Below, piece after piece: positions 50,789-62,013 of a stretch of 64,000 bases of DNA. This DNA comes from Myxococcus llanfairpwllgwyngyllgogerychwyrndrobwllllantysiliogogogochensis (GTDB lineage Bacteria > Myxococcota > Myxococcia > Myxococcales > Myxococcaceae). A model generated the notes under the pieces. It did not search any database. It was given only the letters and a program-made list of their open reading frames with translations, and was not told the DNA's origin. The translations under genes and the position numbers were made by a program. Location: the NCBI RefSeq assembly GCF_006636215.1, contig NZ_VIFM01000001.1, positions 83,579 to 147,578 on the forward strand, given 5' to 3'. The stretch's first letter is position 1. The number at the start of each line of letters is the position of its first letter.

Positions 50789-52948
50789 ATGGCGGATGCG
50801 CTCGAATCAGACGCGGCGGCTCCAGGAGGGATGAACCGCCGCCGGTTCCTGACGTGGGTGGTGGCTTCTCCCACGTTGATGATTGCAGCCAGGCTGGGGC
50901 TGGACGTGCCCGAGGCGGCGGCAGCCGAAGCGCCCGTGACGGAGGCGCAGACGCCGCTCAGCCTCTACATCGCCATCCAGTTGGACGGGCGTGTCGTCAC
51001 CACGCTGCCGCGTACCGAGATGGGCCAGGGCATCACCACGGCCGTGGCCATGCTGGTCGCCGAAGAGCTCGACGTGGCGCTCGACTCGGTCGACGTGCGC
51101 AGCGCCGACGCGGACCCTCGCTGGCTCATCCAGCTCACCGGGCTGTCCTCGACGATGCGCTACCTGGCGGGGCCGCTTCGCTCCGCCGCGGCGGAGGCCC
51201 GGGCACGGATCGTCACCGCCGCCGCGCTCCGCCTTCGGGCCCTCGCCTTCACCCTCACCACCGCCAACGGTGAGGTGCACGCACCCGACGGCCGCCGTGT
51301 CGGCTATGGCGAGCTGGCGGAGGACGCCGCGCACGTGCTGCTGCCCGCGGTCTCCTCCCAGCCCAAGCCTCCGAGCGAGTACACCGTGGTCGGTCGACCC
51401 ACGGGACGCATCGACGCGCTGGACATCGTCACCGGTGCGGCGCGCTATGCGCTGGACCTCGACGTCCCCGGGGCACTGCCGGCGGTGGTGGCGCGGCCTC
51501 CCACGCTGCGAGGCACCGTCCAATCCTTCAACGATGCCGTGGCCCGAGCGATGCCAGGCGTGGTCGGCGTGGTGCCCCTGGCCTCGGGTGTGGCGGTGGT
51601 GGCCCAGACCTTCGCGCAGGCGTTCGCGGCGCGTGACGCCCTGCAGGTCTCCTGGACAGCGGGCCCGGCCAGCACGCTGTCCGACGTCGACATCCGGGCA
51701 CGGCTGCGCGACGCGATAGGTCCCAGGCCCCTGCCCCCGCTGCTCACGACGCGGACCGTGGAAGGACGCTTCGACTTCCCCTACCTCGCGCATGCGACGA
51801 TGGAGACCCAGAGCTGCGTGGCCCGGGTGCAGGGGACTCAAGCGGAGGTCTGGCTCGGAGCGCAGGACCCCAAGTACGCGCAGCGCGAGGTCGCCAGGGC
51901 GCTCGGCTGGGACCTCGCCCCGCAGCGAGTCACCGTGCACGTCGTCCGGGCCGGTGGCGGCTTCGGTCGCAGGTTCTTCAATCAGGTCGCGGTGGAAGCC
52001 GCGCTCGTCTCGCGCGCCATTGGCCGGCCGGTGAAGTTGATGTGGAGCCGCAACGACGACATGCGCCACGGACACTTCCGGCCCGCCAGCCACCACCGCA
52101 TCCTCGCCCACCTGGGGCTGGGAGGAAGCCTCCTCGGCTGGAACCACCGCGCCGCCATTCCCACCGTGGAGCTCCCTCACGGCTTTGGAGATGTGCTCAC
52201 GGCGCTCGCGGGCGAAGTCCTCCCCAACGTGACGAGCGCGGTGTTCTTCGCCCTCTCCCAGCGCCTCCACTACCGGTTCGGACTGGTGGGCCACGAGCTG
52301 CGCGAGGTCGCGATTCCGATTCCCACCGCCTCCTTCCGCTCGGTGTTCACCAGTCAGGTGGGAGTCGCCAACGAGGTCTTCGTCGACCAGTTGGCTCGCG
52401 AGCTCCAGGTCGACCCCGTGGCCCTGAGGCGCTCGCGGCTCACGTCCAGCCGGCTCAAGGCGGTCCTGGAGAAGGTCGTGTCCGAGGGCCAGTGGGGCCG
52501 AGCGCTGCCGCCCGGAGTGGCCCAGGGCGTCGCCGTCCTCGAGGAGTGGGAGAGCGCCATCGCGCACCTCATCGAAGTGGACGTCACGGGAGGCACGCCT
52601 CGGGTGCTGCGCGTGGTCATCGCCGCGGATGTCGGCCTGCCCATCAACCCGAAGGGCATCGAGGCGCAGCTCCAGGGCGCGGCGGTGGATGCGATGTCCA
52701 CCACCCTGAGCGCGGGCCTCCACATCGACGCGGGAGCGGTGCGCGAGGGCAGCTTCGCGGACTACCGGTGGCTGCGGATGAAGCACGTCCCATCCGACAT
52801 CCAGGTGCACCTGGTCCGGTCGGATGACCGCGTGGGCGGTGTGGGAGAGCTGGGTTATCCCAGCGCCGCGGCGGCCCTGGCCAACGCGATTGCCCGGGCG
52901 ACCGGCACGATGCCCACCCGCTTCCCCATCCTCGACGAGGGAGTCTGA
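50789..52948 (+). CDS. Isoquinoline 1-oxidoreductase-type molybdopterin-binding subunit (Tat-exported)
   Basis: A 719-residue large subunit of the xanthine dehydrogenase family (aldehyde/isoquinoline oxidoreductase type). A twin-arginine segment (MNRRRFLTW, residues 15-23) precedes a hydrophobic stretch, indicating Tat export. The Moco-binding core is visible in [20 protein letters not shown], the G-G-G-F-G-R-R motif ([20 protein letters not shown]) and the C-terminal [20 protein letters not shown]. It oxidises N-heterocycles or aldehydes using water as the oxygen source, passing electrons to the 2Fe-2S subunit encoded 2 bp downstream. ATG 50789 is chosen to keep an N-region; ATG 50831 is an alternative. 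Large-before-small gene order is the less common arrangement. Confidence 0.9.
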   Translation: MADALESDAAAPGGMNRRRFLTWVVASPTLMIAARLGLDVPEAAAAEAPVTEAQTPLSLYIAIQLDGRVVTTLPRTEMGQGITTAVAMLVAEELDVALDSVDVRSADADPRWLIQLTGLSSTMRYLAGPLRSAAAEARARIVTAAALRLRALAFTLTTANGEVHAPDGRRVGYGELAEDAAHVLLPAVSSQPKPPSEYTVVGRPTGRIDALDIVTGAARYALDLDVPGALPAVVARPPTLRGTVQSFNDAVARAMPGVVGVVPLASGVAVVAQTFAQAFAARDALQVSWTAGPASTLSDVDIRARLRDAIGPRPLPPLLTTRTVEGRFDFPYLAHATMETQSCVARVQGTQAEVWLGAQDPKYAQREVARALGWDLAPQRVTVHVVRAGGGFGRRFFNQVAVEAALVSRAIGRPVKLMWSRNDDMRHGHFRPASHHRILAHLGLGGSLLGWNHRAAIPTVELPHGFGDVLTALAGEVLPNVTSAVFFALSQRLHYRFGLVGHELREVAIPIPTASFRSVFTSQVGVANEVFVDQLARELQVDPVALRRSRLTSSRLKAVLEKVVSEGQWGRALPPGVAQGVAVLEEWESAIAHLIEVDVTGGTPRVLRVVIAADVGLPINPKGIEAQLQGAAVDAMSTTLSAGLHIDAGAVREGSFADYRWLRMKHVPSDIQVHLVRSDDRVGGVGELGYPSAAAALANAIARATGTMPTRFPILDEGV

Positions 52949-52950
52949 CC

Positions 52951-53436
52951 ATGGTGGCCCATCAATTCATCCTCAATGGTCAGTCGGTGACGGTGGAGAC
53001 GCCCGCGGACCTGCCCCTGCTGTGGGTGCTCCGCGATGTGCTGGGCGTCACCGGCCCCAAGTATGGCTGCGGGGTGGGCGTGTGCGGCGCCTGCACCAGC
53101 CACCTGGATGGAGAAGCCTTCCGTCCCTGCATCCACCCCGTGGGAAGCACGGCGGGCCGCGAGGTGATGACCATCGAGGGACTGGGCGCCCAGGGGCTGC
53201 ATCCCGTGCAGCAGGCGTGGGTGACCGAGGATGTGGCCCAGTGTGGCTTCTGTCAGCCGGGGCAGATCATGGCCGCCGTCGCGCTGCTGAGGAAGAACTC
53301 CCACCCGTCCGACGCGGACATCGACGCGGCCATGAGCGAGAACGTCTGTCGATGCGGCACCTATGTCCGCATCCGGGCCGCCATCAAACGCGCGGCGTTG
53401 TTGCTGCGAAGTGGAGCGGGCGTCAACGGCGGGTGA
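52951..53436 (+). CDS. (2Fe-2S)-binding subunit of the molybdenum hydroxylase
   Basis: A 161-residue iron-sulfur subunit. The N-terminal plant-type ferredoxin cluster has C-x4-C-x2-C in [17 protein letters not shown] with the fourth Cys at FRPC; the C-terminal helical cluster has CGFCQPGQ and ENVCRCGTY. This is the IorA-type electron-transfer subunit that pairs with the gene just upstream. No separate FAD subunit is present, as is usual for this two-subunit class, which hands electrons to a cytochrome. A perfect hairpin follows. Confidence 0.93.
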   Translation: MVAHQFILNGQSVTVETPADLPLLWVLRDVLGVTGPKYGCGVGVCGACTSHLDGEAFRPCIHPVGSTAGREVMTIEGLGAQGLHPVQQAWVTEDVAQCGFCQPGQIMAAVALLRKNSHPSDADIDAAMSENVCRCGTYVRIRAAIKRAALLLRSGAGVNGG

Positions 53437-53465
53437 TGCCGTGAGCCGCTGCATCCCGTGCTGGC

Positions 53466-53493
53466 GTGGACTCCCCTCGAACAGGGAGTCCAC
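53466..53493. terminator. Bidirectional hairpin terminator
   Basis: GTGGACTCCC (53466-53475) and GGGAGTCCAC (53484-53493) form a perfect 10-bp stem with an 8-nt loop between the convergent molybdenum hydroxylase and DUF2147 genes. Confidence 0.6.
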
Positions 53494-53514
53494 CCGGGCT
53501 CACGCGGCGACGCG

Positions 53515-53991
53515 CTACTCCTCGGCGCGCACCCAGTGCTGGGTGCGGCCCAGCAGCGACATGCCGATGTAGCCACGGACCTTCAGCTTCTTGCCGCCGT
53601 CCTCGAGGGCGATCTTGCACTTGTAGGTCTTGCCGTTCGCCGGGTCGAGGATGGTGCCACCGGTCCACTCGTCGTCGTCCTTCTTCAGGTCGCGCAGGAT
53701 GGTCATCCCGATGATGGGCTGGTCCTTGAGCGAGCCCTGGCACTTGTCACAGACCGGGTTCTGCTCTTCCTTGGGGTCGCGGAAGAGCTTTTCAATCTTG
53801 CCGACGAGCTTGCCGTCCTCCTCGGAGATGACGATGACCGACTTGGGCTTCTTGGTCTCGTCATCGATGGTCGTCCACTTGCCGACGGCGCCATTCGTCG
53901 CGGCGGGAGCGGGGGCCTTGTCCTCGGCCAGGGCACTCGAGGCAAGCATCAGGGTCAGGGAAGCGAGGCCGAACCACCGGGTTGCGTTCAT
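53515..53991 (-). CDS. DUF2147 family exported protein
   Basis: A 158-residue exported protein with a signal peptide (residues 1-22, ending SALA). GKWTTIDDETKKPKSVIVIS, then CDKCQGSLKDQPIIGMTILR and GTILDPANGKTYKCKIALE with YIGMSLLGRTQHWVR are typical of DUF2147 (lipocalin-like periplasmic proteins). Function is unknown in the family. It is a single gene with 369 upstream bases. Confidence 0.88.
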   Translation of the reverse strand: MNATRWFGLASLTLMLASSALAEDKAPAPAATNGAVGKWTTIDDETKKPKSVIVISEEDGKLVGKIEKLFRDPKEEQNPVCDKCQGSLKDQPIIGMTILRDLKKDDDEWTGGTILDPANGKTYKCKIALEDGGKKLKVRGYIGMSLLGRTQHWVRAEE

Positions 53992-54360
53992 GTCTTGAGG
54001 TCCTTCTGCGCGGGGGGCTCACAACGGAGGGGGCTTGCGCTCAAGCGTCCCATCACGTCGTTTGTACTCCACCGCTGTGCCAACCGGCAGCCCTTCCTCG
54101 CGTTCTGTGCAGCGCTCAAACGTGCCGCTTCGCGGCATGCACGGCCCGTGGTGCCACCCCTGCATGGTGGAGTTGTCTCCCCGGGAAGGCGCGCCCCCAT
54201 GCTGACGAGGAGACGGCGAGCCCCCTATGCTGCCGTCGTCCACCCCTTGGAACAGATGACACTCCCGGGAGGTCCCAAGGTCGCATGTCCCCTCCCCGCC
54301 CGCTCACGAGACAGGCACTCCAGATCTCCATCTGGCTTCGCGCCGAGGAAGGTTTGCCTG
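53992..54360. other. Intergenic stretch without a recognised gene
   Basis: The 369 bases between the divergent DUF2147 and zinc-ribbon membrane genes hold no convincing coding frame, repeat or hairpin. They must contain both promoters. Confidence 0.4.
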
Positions 54361-56452
<2,092 letters not shown>

Positions 56453-56563
56453 CTCACCGAGCCCCGCGCGCCAGCACAGGCGCTCAGCAATACTCCGGGG
56501 AGCAGCGACCCGGCCTTTTCGCGAGGACACCGCAGATGCGTGAAGTGAAGCGCCCCTGCGTGG

Positions 56564-56749
56564 ATGATTGGCCGGATTTCAATCGACGAGCTGAGCGTGC
56601 TGGTGGCGCCCATCGCCGATGGTTCCATCGGCACCCCCTCGCTCTTCGATGCACGCGAGGGAAAGGGACCCACTCGCCACCTCAAGCGGGTCTCCTTCGA
56701 GAAGCGCACCGGCGACCTGCTCTGGCTGCGCTACAAGCCCAAACGCTGA
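56564..56749 (+). CDS. Small hypothetical protein, possibly a gene remnant
   Basis: A 61-residue frame with strongly coding-like third positions (GAGCTGAGCGTGCTGGTGGC). It reads ISIDELSVLVAPIADGSIGT and ends RTGDLLWLRYKPKR. ATG 56564 has no Shine-Dalgarno, so this may be the surviving 3' end of a larger gene. No family is recognised. It is convergent with the sulfatase gene. Confidence 0.4.
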   Translation: MIGRISIDELSVLVAPIADGSIGTPSLFDAREGKGPTRHLKRVSFEKRTGDLLWLRYKPKR

Positions 56750-56780
56750 ACTGACTTCGCCATGGGGAGGGCCCTCCTCC

Positions 56781-59108
56781 TCACTCCTGGGAGAAGGCGA
56801 GCCGCAGCTCCCCTTCCGCGTCACGCTCGCCCTTCACGTCCACCACCAGCTTCTCCAGCGTCCCCGTGAAGGCGAACGGCACCTGGTAGCGAGAGCTGAC
56901 GGCCGTGCCCGTGTTCCGCCCCACCAGCAGCCCATAACCCGTCATGGCGCTGTACATCGCCCCCATCTTGATACCCTTCAGCGCCCCGACCTGCTCGTCG
57001 TCCATCAACAGGAGCACGTCGCCCGTGGAGAAGTCCGGCTTGAGGTGCTTTCCCGTCGGCGTGAAGCGCACCCCCAGCCTGTGTTGCCCGGCCGGGACCA
57101 CCCGGGTCGAGGACACGGCGTACTCCTCGATCTTGAGGTAGTTGTGGACGTAGTGCAGCCGGCCCTCCTGGACGAACAGGGTCCATCCACCAAACGCCCC
57201 GCCAAAACAAGCCAGCACCCCCTCCGCGCCAGTGTCAGGGAGGGAGGCAAACGCGGTGACGGTGTGCGGCTTGCCCAGCAGCGAGGGCCCCGCCAGCGGG
57301 TGCAGGTTCGACGTGCCCGTGTAGAACGTATAGCGCTCCTTGGGCAGTGCGGCGACGGGGCGCCCTGGGTCCGCGGCTCGCTCATAGCGCCGGTCGTCGA
57401 GCGGCCGGACCTGGTACTTCCTGGCCTCGACCTCCCACAGCGCAATCAGTTGCTGGAGCTTCTCGGGGTGCTTCGCGGCGACATCGTCGAACTCCGTCGT
57501 GTCGACGTCGGTGTTGTAGAGCTCCCAGCGGTCCTCGTCCCAGGACGTGCCCTTCTTGTGCCACGCCACGGCCGTCCAGCCGTCCGACCACAGGGCCCTG
57601 CTGCCGAGCATCTCGTAGTACTGCACCTTCTTGCGCGTCTTCGCCGTCGCATCGTCGAACGTATAGGCGAGGCTCACCCCCTGAACGGGCATCTGCTTGA
57701 TGCCGTTGACTGACGTGGGCTCGGGAAGCCCGCCCACTTCGAGCAGGGTCGGAACGATATCGATGATGTGGTGGTACTGATTGCGAATCGCTCCCCGCGC
57801 TCGAATCCTCGCGGGCCAGGAGATGATGAGCGCGTCGGTGTTACCCCCCATATGCGTGTCCTGCTTCCACTTCTTGAAGGGCGCGTTCCCCGCGAGGGAC
57901 CAGCCCATCGGATACAGCGGGTCCGTCTCGGGACCGCCCACCTGGTCCAGGAGCAGGGTCATCTCCTCCACGGTCTCCGGGTTGAAATTCCGATACCGGT
58001 CCGTATTCGTGACGCCGTGCTCCAACCCTTCTTGAGACGCCCCGTTGTCGGAGGCGACCAGGATGAGCGTGTTGTCACGGAGCCCCAGTTCGTCGAGCGC
58101 GGCGAGCAGGCGACCGATGTGGTGGTCGGCATGGTCGAGCATCCCGGCGAAGGCCTCCTGGAGCCGGCAGTACACCGCCTTCTGCGCCTCGCTCAAGTCG
58201 CTCCAGGCGGAGACCGCGGGGTCTCGCGGAGTCAGTCGCGCGCTCTCGGGAAGGATGCCCAGCGCCTTCTGCCTCGCGAGCACCTCCTCGCGGACCTTGT
58301 CCCAGCCCTGCGCGAACCGACCCCGGTACTTGTCGATGAACTCCCGGGGCGCATGGAGCGGTGAGTGGCAGGCCCCGAGCGCGAGATACGTGAAGAAGGG
58401 TCGCCCGGTGTTCGCCTGTTGCTGGTCCCGGATGTAGGTGATGGTCCGGTCCACCAGGTCTTCAGTCAGGTGATATCCCGGACGCGTGGGCGTCTCGATG
58501 AACTGATTGTCCTGGACCAGCAACGGCGCCCACTGGTCGGTCTCTCCTCCGAGGAACCCGTAGAACTTCTCGAAGCCCATGGCGACCGGCCAGCGGTCGA
58601 ACGGCCCCGCGGCGGTGTAGGCGGTATACGGGGTGAGATGCCACTTCCCGAGGGCCATGGTGTTGTAACCATTCTGCTTCAGTACTTCAGCCACCGTGGC
58701 GGCGCTCTTCGGAATCGACCCGTAGCTGCCAGGAAAACCCGTGGCCGCCTCGGTGATGGCGGCGAGCCCCACGGAGTGATGATTGCGACCAGTGAGCAAC
58801 GCCGCGCGCGAGGGTGAACAGAGCGCCGTCGTATGGAAGTTGTTGTACCGCAGCCCCGTGCTCGCGAGCGTGTCGAGGTTCGGCGTCTCGATGGGGCCGC
58901 CGTAACACCCCAACTGCCCGAAGCCGACATCGTCCAGGAGGATGATGAGCACGTTCGGCGCACCCTCCGGCGCGACCAGGGGGAGCGCGGGTGTCCAGTC
59001 GGGCACGGAGTCCTGGTAGGTCTCGCCAATCCTCCCACCGAAGGCAGACGGCTCGGGCGGCAGGACGGTGCGGTCCGGCGTGGAGTGATTGTGTTTCCTG
59101 GAAGTCAT
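56781..59108 (-). CDS. Arylsulfatase (formylglycine-dependent sulfatase)
   Basis: A 775-residue enzyme. NVLIILLDDVGFGQLGCYGG supplies the metal-binding Asp pair (D59/D60), and the sulfatase signature is C97SPSRAALLTGR, whose Cys becomes formylglycine. Further motifs are GKWHLTP, LVASDNGAS and TPTRPGYHLTED. The C-terminal ~200 residues form a beta-rich domain (LPDTGAEGVLACFGGAFGGW, FAFTGTLEKLVVDVKGERDA), as in the large arylsulfatase A-like group. No signal peptide is visible, so it is cytosolic or exported with help. ATG 59108 follows GAGGGGGGG. A formylglycine-generating enzyme is not in the window. Confidence 0.93.
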   Translation of the reverse strand: MTSRKHNHSTPDRTVLPPEPSAFGGRIGETYQDSVPDWTPALPLVAPEGAPNVLIILLDDVGFGQLGCYGGPIETPNLDTLASTGLRYNNFHTTALCSPSRAALLTGRNHHSVGLAAITEAATGFPGSYGSIPKSAATVAEVLKQNGYNTMALGKWHLTPYTAYTAAGPFDRWPVAMGFEKFYGFLGGETDQWAPLLVQDNQFIETPTRPGYHLTEDLVDRTITYIRDQQQANTGRPFFTYLALGACHSPLHAPREFIDKYRGRFAQGWDKVREEVLARQKALGILPESARLTPRDPAVSAWSDLSEAQKAVYCRLQEAFAGMLDHADHHIGRLLAALDELGLRDNTLILVASDNGASQEGLEHGVTNTDRYRNFNPETVEEMTLLLDQVGGPETDPLYPMGWSLAGNAPFKKWKQDTHMGGNTDALIISWPARIRARGAIRNQYHHIIDIVPTLLEVGGLPEPTSVNGIKQMPVQGVSLAYTFDDATAKTRKKVQYYEMLGSRALWSDGWTAVAWHKKGTSWDEDRWELYNTDVDTTEFDDVAAKHPEKLQQLIALWEVEARKYQVRPLDDRRYERAADPGRPVAALPKERYTFYTGTSNLHPLAGPSLLGKPHTVTAFASLPDTGAEGVLACFGGAFGGWTLFVQEGRLHYVHNYLKIEEYAVSSTRVVPAGQHRLGVRFTPTGKHLKPDFSTGDVLLLMDDEQVGALKGIKMGAMYSAMTGYGLLVGRNTGTAVSSRYQVPFAFTGTLEKLVVDVKGERDAEGELRLAFSQE

Positions 59109-59293
59109 GCGAGGCCCCCCCTCTTCATGGAGAAAAGAGACTGGGGAGCGAAGGGTGCGCAGGCAATGACCACCCCCCGCATGCCCCAAGCGGAAGACAC
59201 AGCAGCCAATGCTCCTCACGCGTGCCCTCCGGGCGGAAGCTCGCTATCCTAGGAAGGCTTCACATCCCCGAATTTCTCTCCGAGGGTCTCATC

Positions 59294-59554
59294 ATGCGCA
59301 AGAGCATCATGGGTGGGCTGTTGGCGGTTGGAATGCTGGCGGGCTGCGGCGGTGTCGACAACGTGGGTGAGGACTCCCAGTTGGGCACGCGCGAGGACGA
59401 GCTCCCCTTCTGTGAAGGGTTCTCCTTCGTCACGTACTACAGCGACGCGACCTACAGCGTGCAGGTCGGTCATGGGGACTGCAGCTGTGGCCACACGCTG
59501 CGCGTCGTCGGCCAGAAGACGGACTTCGCCGTGTATCTCCCCGAGAACTGTTGA
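59294..59554 (+). CDS. Small lipoprotein, DUF6289-like
   Basis: An 86-residue lipoprotein with lipobox GMLAGC (Cys ~18). FVTYYSDATYSVQVGHGDCS and CGHTLRVVGQKTDFAVYLPE match the tail of the lipoprotein at 50122-50415 (Y-Y-S/T-D/A-A-T, G-x-x-H-x-D-C), so the two are diverged relatives. It starts at ATG 59294. Confidence 0.7.
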   Translation: MRKSIMGGLLAVGMLAGCGGVDNVGEDSQLGTREDELPFCEGFSFVTYYSDATYSVQVGHGDCSCGHTLRVVGQKTDFAVYLPENC

Positions 59555-59657
59555 GCAGCGTCGCCCCAAGGAAACCTCGGCCCGCGTGTCGCGCGGGTCG
59601 AGCCTCGCGGCGCGGCCGCAGCGCACCTGCACCCGCACCGTGGTACGCATCGAGGGC

Positions 59658-60860
59658 ATGAGGATGAGTCCGCATACGCCGCGCGGTATCGCAGTCATCC
59701 TCGGCCTCGGCTTGACGATGGCCGCGTGCAGACCGCCGGCGCCTCCCGCCCAGTCCCTGACGTGGGTGACCATTCCCGCCACGGACCCTCGGGTGCGCTA
59801 CACCGGGCGGACCTACCGCGCCCCCACCGGCGTCGTCTTCTCCCACCCCGGAGTCACGATTCGCGCGAGCTTCTGGGGAGACGCCGTGCGAATGCAGCTC
59901 AACGACATGGGGCTGGGCGGCGAGGTGGGGACCAACTTCTTCGATGTCGTGATTGACGGAGCACCGCCCCAGCAGCTCGCGGTGCATCGCGGCCAGCTCA
60001 CCTATGAGCTCGCCACCGGCCTGGACGAGGGACGGCACACGGTGGAGCTCGTCAAGCGCACCGAGTCCTCGGTGGGCGCAAGCGAGCTGGTGGCACTGGA
60101 GGTCCATGGCGAGCTTCAGGAGCCTCCCGCACGCGAAGGGCTCCGGATGGAGTTCATCGGAGACTCCATCACCTGTGGCTACGGCAACGACGTCACCGTC
60201 ATCCCCCAGCCACCGCCCTGGAGCGCGCCGACCTTCACCTCGAAGCACCAGAATCCCCAGCGGAGCTACGCCTGGCTCACGGCGCTGGCGCTGGGCGCGG
60301 AGCCCGTCCTCCTCTGCTATTCCGGCCGGGGGGTGTATCGCAACCTGGACGCGTCGACGTCGGGACTGCTGCCCGCCATCTACGAGTTCGCCGTCCCGGA
60401 CCAGGCCGTCCCGTGGGACTTCTCGCACGAGTCGCCCGACGTGATTGTCGTCAACGCCGGCACCAACGACACCTTCGCCGGCAGTGGCACCGACGCGTAC
60501 CTTCCCGATGAGGCGACCTTCAAGGCCGCCTACCGGGCCTTCCTCGAGCGACTTCGGACGCTGCACCCACGGGCGCACATCGTCTGCACGCTGGGCAGCA
60601 TGACGGACGGGCACAAGGACGCCGAAGGAGCTGGCGGGCCGCCGTCGGTGCATGTCGGCCAATGGATTTCCGACCTCGTGGCGGAACGTCATCAACAGGA
60701 GGATGCCCGGGTCTACCGCCACGAGATGGTCGAGCAGGTCCCCGAGCTCGACGGCGTCGGTGAGGATTGGCACCCATCCGCCGCCACGCACCGGAAGATG
60801 GCGGCGGCGCTGAGCCAGTTCATCGAAACAGTCGTGTGCCCCTGTCGCACGTCTCCGTGA
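59658..60860 (+). CDS. Carbohydrate esterase family 2-like SGNH hydrolase, lipoprotein
   Basis: A 400-residue lipoprotein; lipobox TMAAC (Cys ~24). An N-terminal beta-jelly-roll domain (~35-150) is followed by an SGNH esterase: block I MEFIGDSITCGYGND, block III VIVVNAGTNDTF, block V EDWHPSAATHRKMA. The jelly-roll plus SGNH order is that of CE2 acetyl-xylan esterases, which deacetylate polysaccharides. It starts at ATG 59658 (59664 is an alternative), 103 bp after the small lipoprotein. Confidence 0.88.
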   Translation: MRMSPHTPRGIAVILGLGLTMAACRPPAPPAQSLTWVTIPATDPRVRYTGRTYRAPTGVVFSHPGVTIRASFWGDAVRMQLNDMGLGGEVGTNFFDVVIDGAPPQQLAVHRGQLTYELATGLDEGRHTVELVKRTESSVGASELVALEVHGELQEPPAREGLRMEFIGDSITCGYGNDVTVIPQPPPWSAPTFTSKHQNPQRSYAWLTALALGAEPVLLCYSGRGVYRNLDASTSGLLPAIYEFAVPDQAVPWDFSHESPDVIVVNAGTNDTFAGSGTDAYLPDEATFKAAYRAFLERLRTLHPRAHIVCTLGSMTDGHKDAEGAGGPPSVHVGQWISDLVAERHQQEDARVYRHEMVEQVPELDGVGEDWHPSAATHRKMAAALSQFIETVVCPCRTSP

Positions 60861-60922
60861 CGTGGACCTGGAACACCGGTGAGCCCCCCACCTTCGCGCT
60901 CACCGACCTGAGCGGCCACGGC

Positions 60923-61354
60923 TCAAGCGCTGGCGAGCCTCTTCCGCAGCCAGGCGTCCACCGAGAATCGCCCGGGCCCCACGGTCAGCAGCACCACCGC
61001 GATGACGAGGTACAGGAGCGCTATCTCGTAGCTGCCCGTGTGGCCGACGAAGGGGTCTCCCCGAATCACCGCGTGGAAGTGCACCGCGACCGCCATCGTG
61101 AAGAAGAGCCCCAAGGAGGCCAGGGGCACCAGCGCCCCCAGAATCCACGCGAGCCCGCCGCCGAACTCGGAGAGCGCCGCCAGCGCCTGGAGCACGCCCG
61201 GCGTGGAGGCCTCGGCCCCCATCCAGTGGAACGGGTCCTGAATCTTCGACCAGCCGTGGAACATGAACGCGGCCCCGGCGACGACCCGGAGCAGCAGGAG
61301 CCCCGTGCTGGCCAGCGTCGATGGGGGTGGAGGAAACAAGGAGGCGAGCTTCAT
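60923..61354 (-). CDS. DoxX family membrane protein
   Basis: A 143-residue integral membrane protein with four hydrophobic helices. STGLLLLRVVAGAAFMFHGW (residues ~16-35), ALSEFGGGLAWILGALVPLA and EIALLYLVIAVVLLTVGPGR are typical of DoxX/SURF4-like proteins, linked to thiosulfate:quinone or redox membrane complexes. ATG 61354 follows AAGGGA. The exact role is unknown. Confidence 0.9.
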   Translation of the reverse strand: MKLASLFPPPPSTLASTGLLLLRVVAGAAFMFHGWSKIQDPFHWMGAEASTPGVLQALAALSEFGGGLAWILGALVPLASLGLFFTMAVAVHFHAVIRGDPFVGHTGSYEIALLYLVIAVVLLTVGPGRFSVDAWLRKRLASA

Positions 61355-61497
61355 GGCAGTCCCTTCGAGGAGCGCGGCACCTGGGCCGGAGCGGGGACAT
61401 AAACCGGCGGGTCCGCGCACGCGCTCTCGCTGCCAATGGGTTGGAATCTTGCCGAAGCCGGCGGCCCTCACGCGGGGCGGACACCGCGGGGCCCGGA

Positions 61498-61537
61498 AAA
61501 TACAGAAGGCCCGACCCACGAATGGATCGGACCCTCT
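61498..61537 (-). terminator. Rho-independent terminator of the cold shock gene
   Basis: On the minus strand AGAGGGTCCGA (61537-61527) pairs with TCGGGCCTTCT (61514-61504): an 11-bp stem with two G-U pairs, 12-nt loop, then GTATTTTCC. It lies 36 bp downstream of the cold shock gene. Confidence 0.75.
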
Positions 61538-61572
61538 GGGTGAATCACGAAGTCGTCAGGATGACGATGGGC

Positions 61573-61776
61573 TTAGATCGGGCGAACGTTCTGAGCCTGC
61601 AGGCCCTTGGGGCCCCGGGCGACATCGAACTCCACCTTCTGGCCTTCGGCCAGCGAGCGGAAGCCGTCCGCCTGGATCGACGTGTGGTGGCAGAACAGGT
61701 CCTCGCCCCCGCCGTCCTGGGTGATGAAGCCGAAGCCCTTCGCATCGTTGAACCACTTCACGGTACCGGTTGCCAT
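61573..61776 (-). CDS. Cold shock domain protein (CspA family)
   Basis: A 67-residue single-stranded nucleic-acid-binding protein. [20 protein letters not shown] holds RNP1 (KGFGFI), and [10 protein letters not shown] holds RNP2 (D-L-F-x-H-x-x). It acts as an RNA chaperone. Its unusual feature is the Cys in RNP2 (F-C-H-H). AAGG precedes ATG 61776. A strong terminator follows. Confidence 0.95.
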   Translation of the reverse strand: MATGTVKWFNDAKGFGFITQDGGGEDLFCHHTSIQADGFRSLAEGQKVEFDVARGPKGLQAQNVRPI

Positions 61777-62013
61777 TGCCTTGTTCTTCTTTCATCGCGG
61801 ACAGGGAGAGTCGCCGTCCGGCCCCACAGAGTATCAACCCTACAAGACGGTGCAGCCTAAGCATCTGCCTTGGAAGATGTCCACCCCCACGCACGTCACC
61901 CATGACGCTTCTGCCCCTTCTTTCACTTCTGGACGGGGCAACGCAGCGAGCCAACGTCCGCTCTGTTCCAAGTTTTCCCCTGCTAACGGTCTGCCAGCTC
62001 CGCCAGCCCGGGA

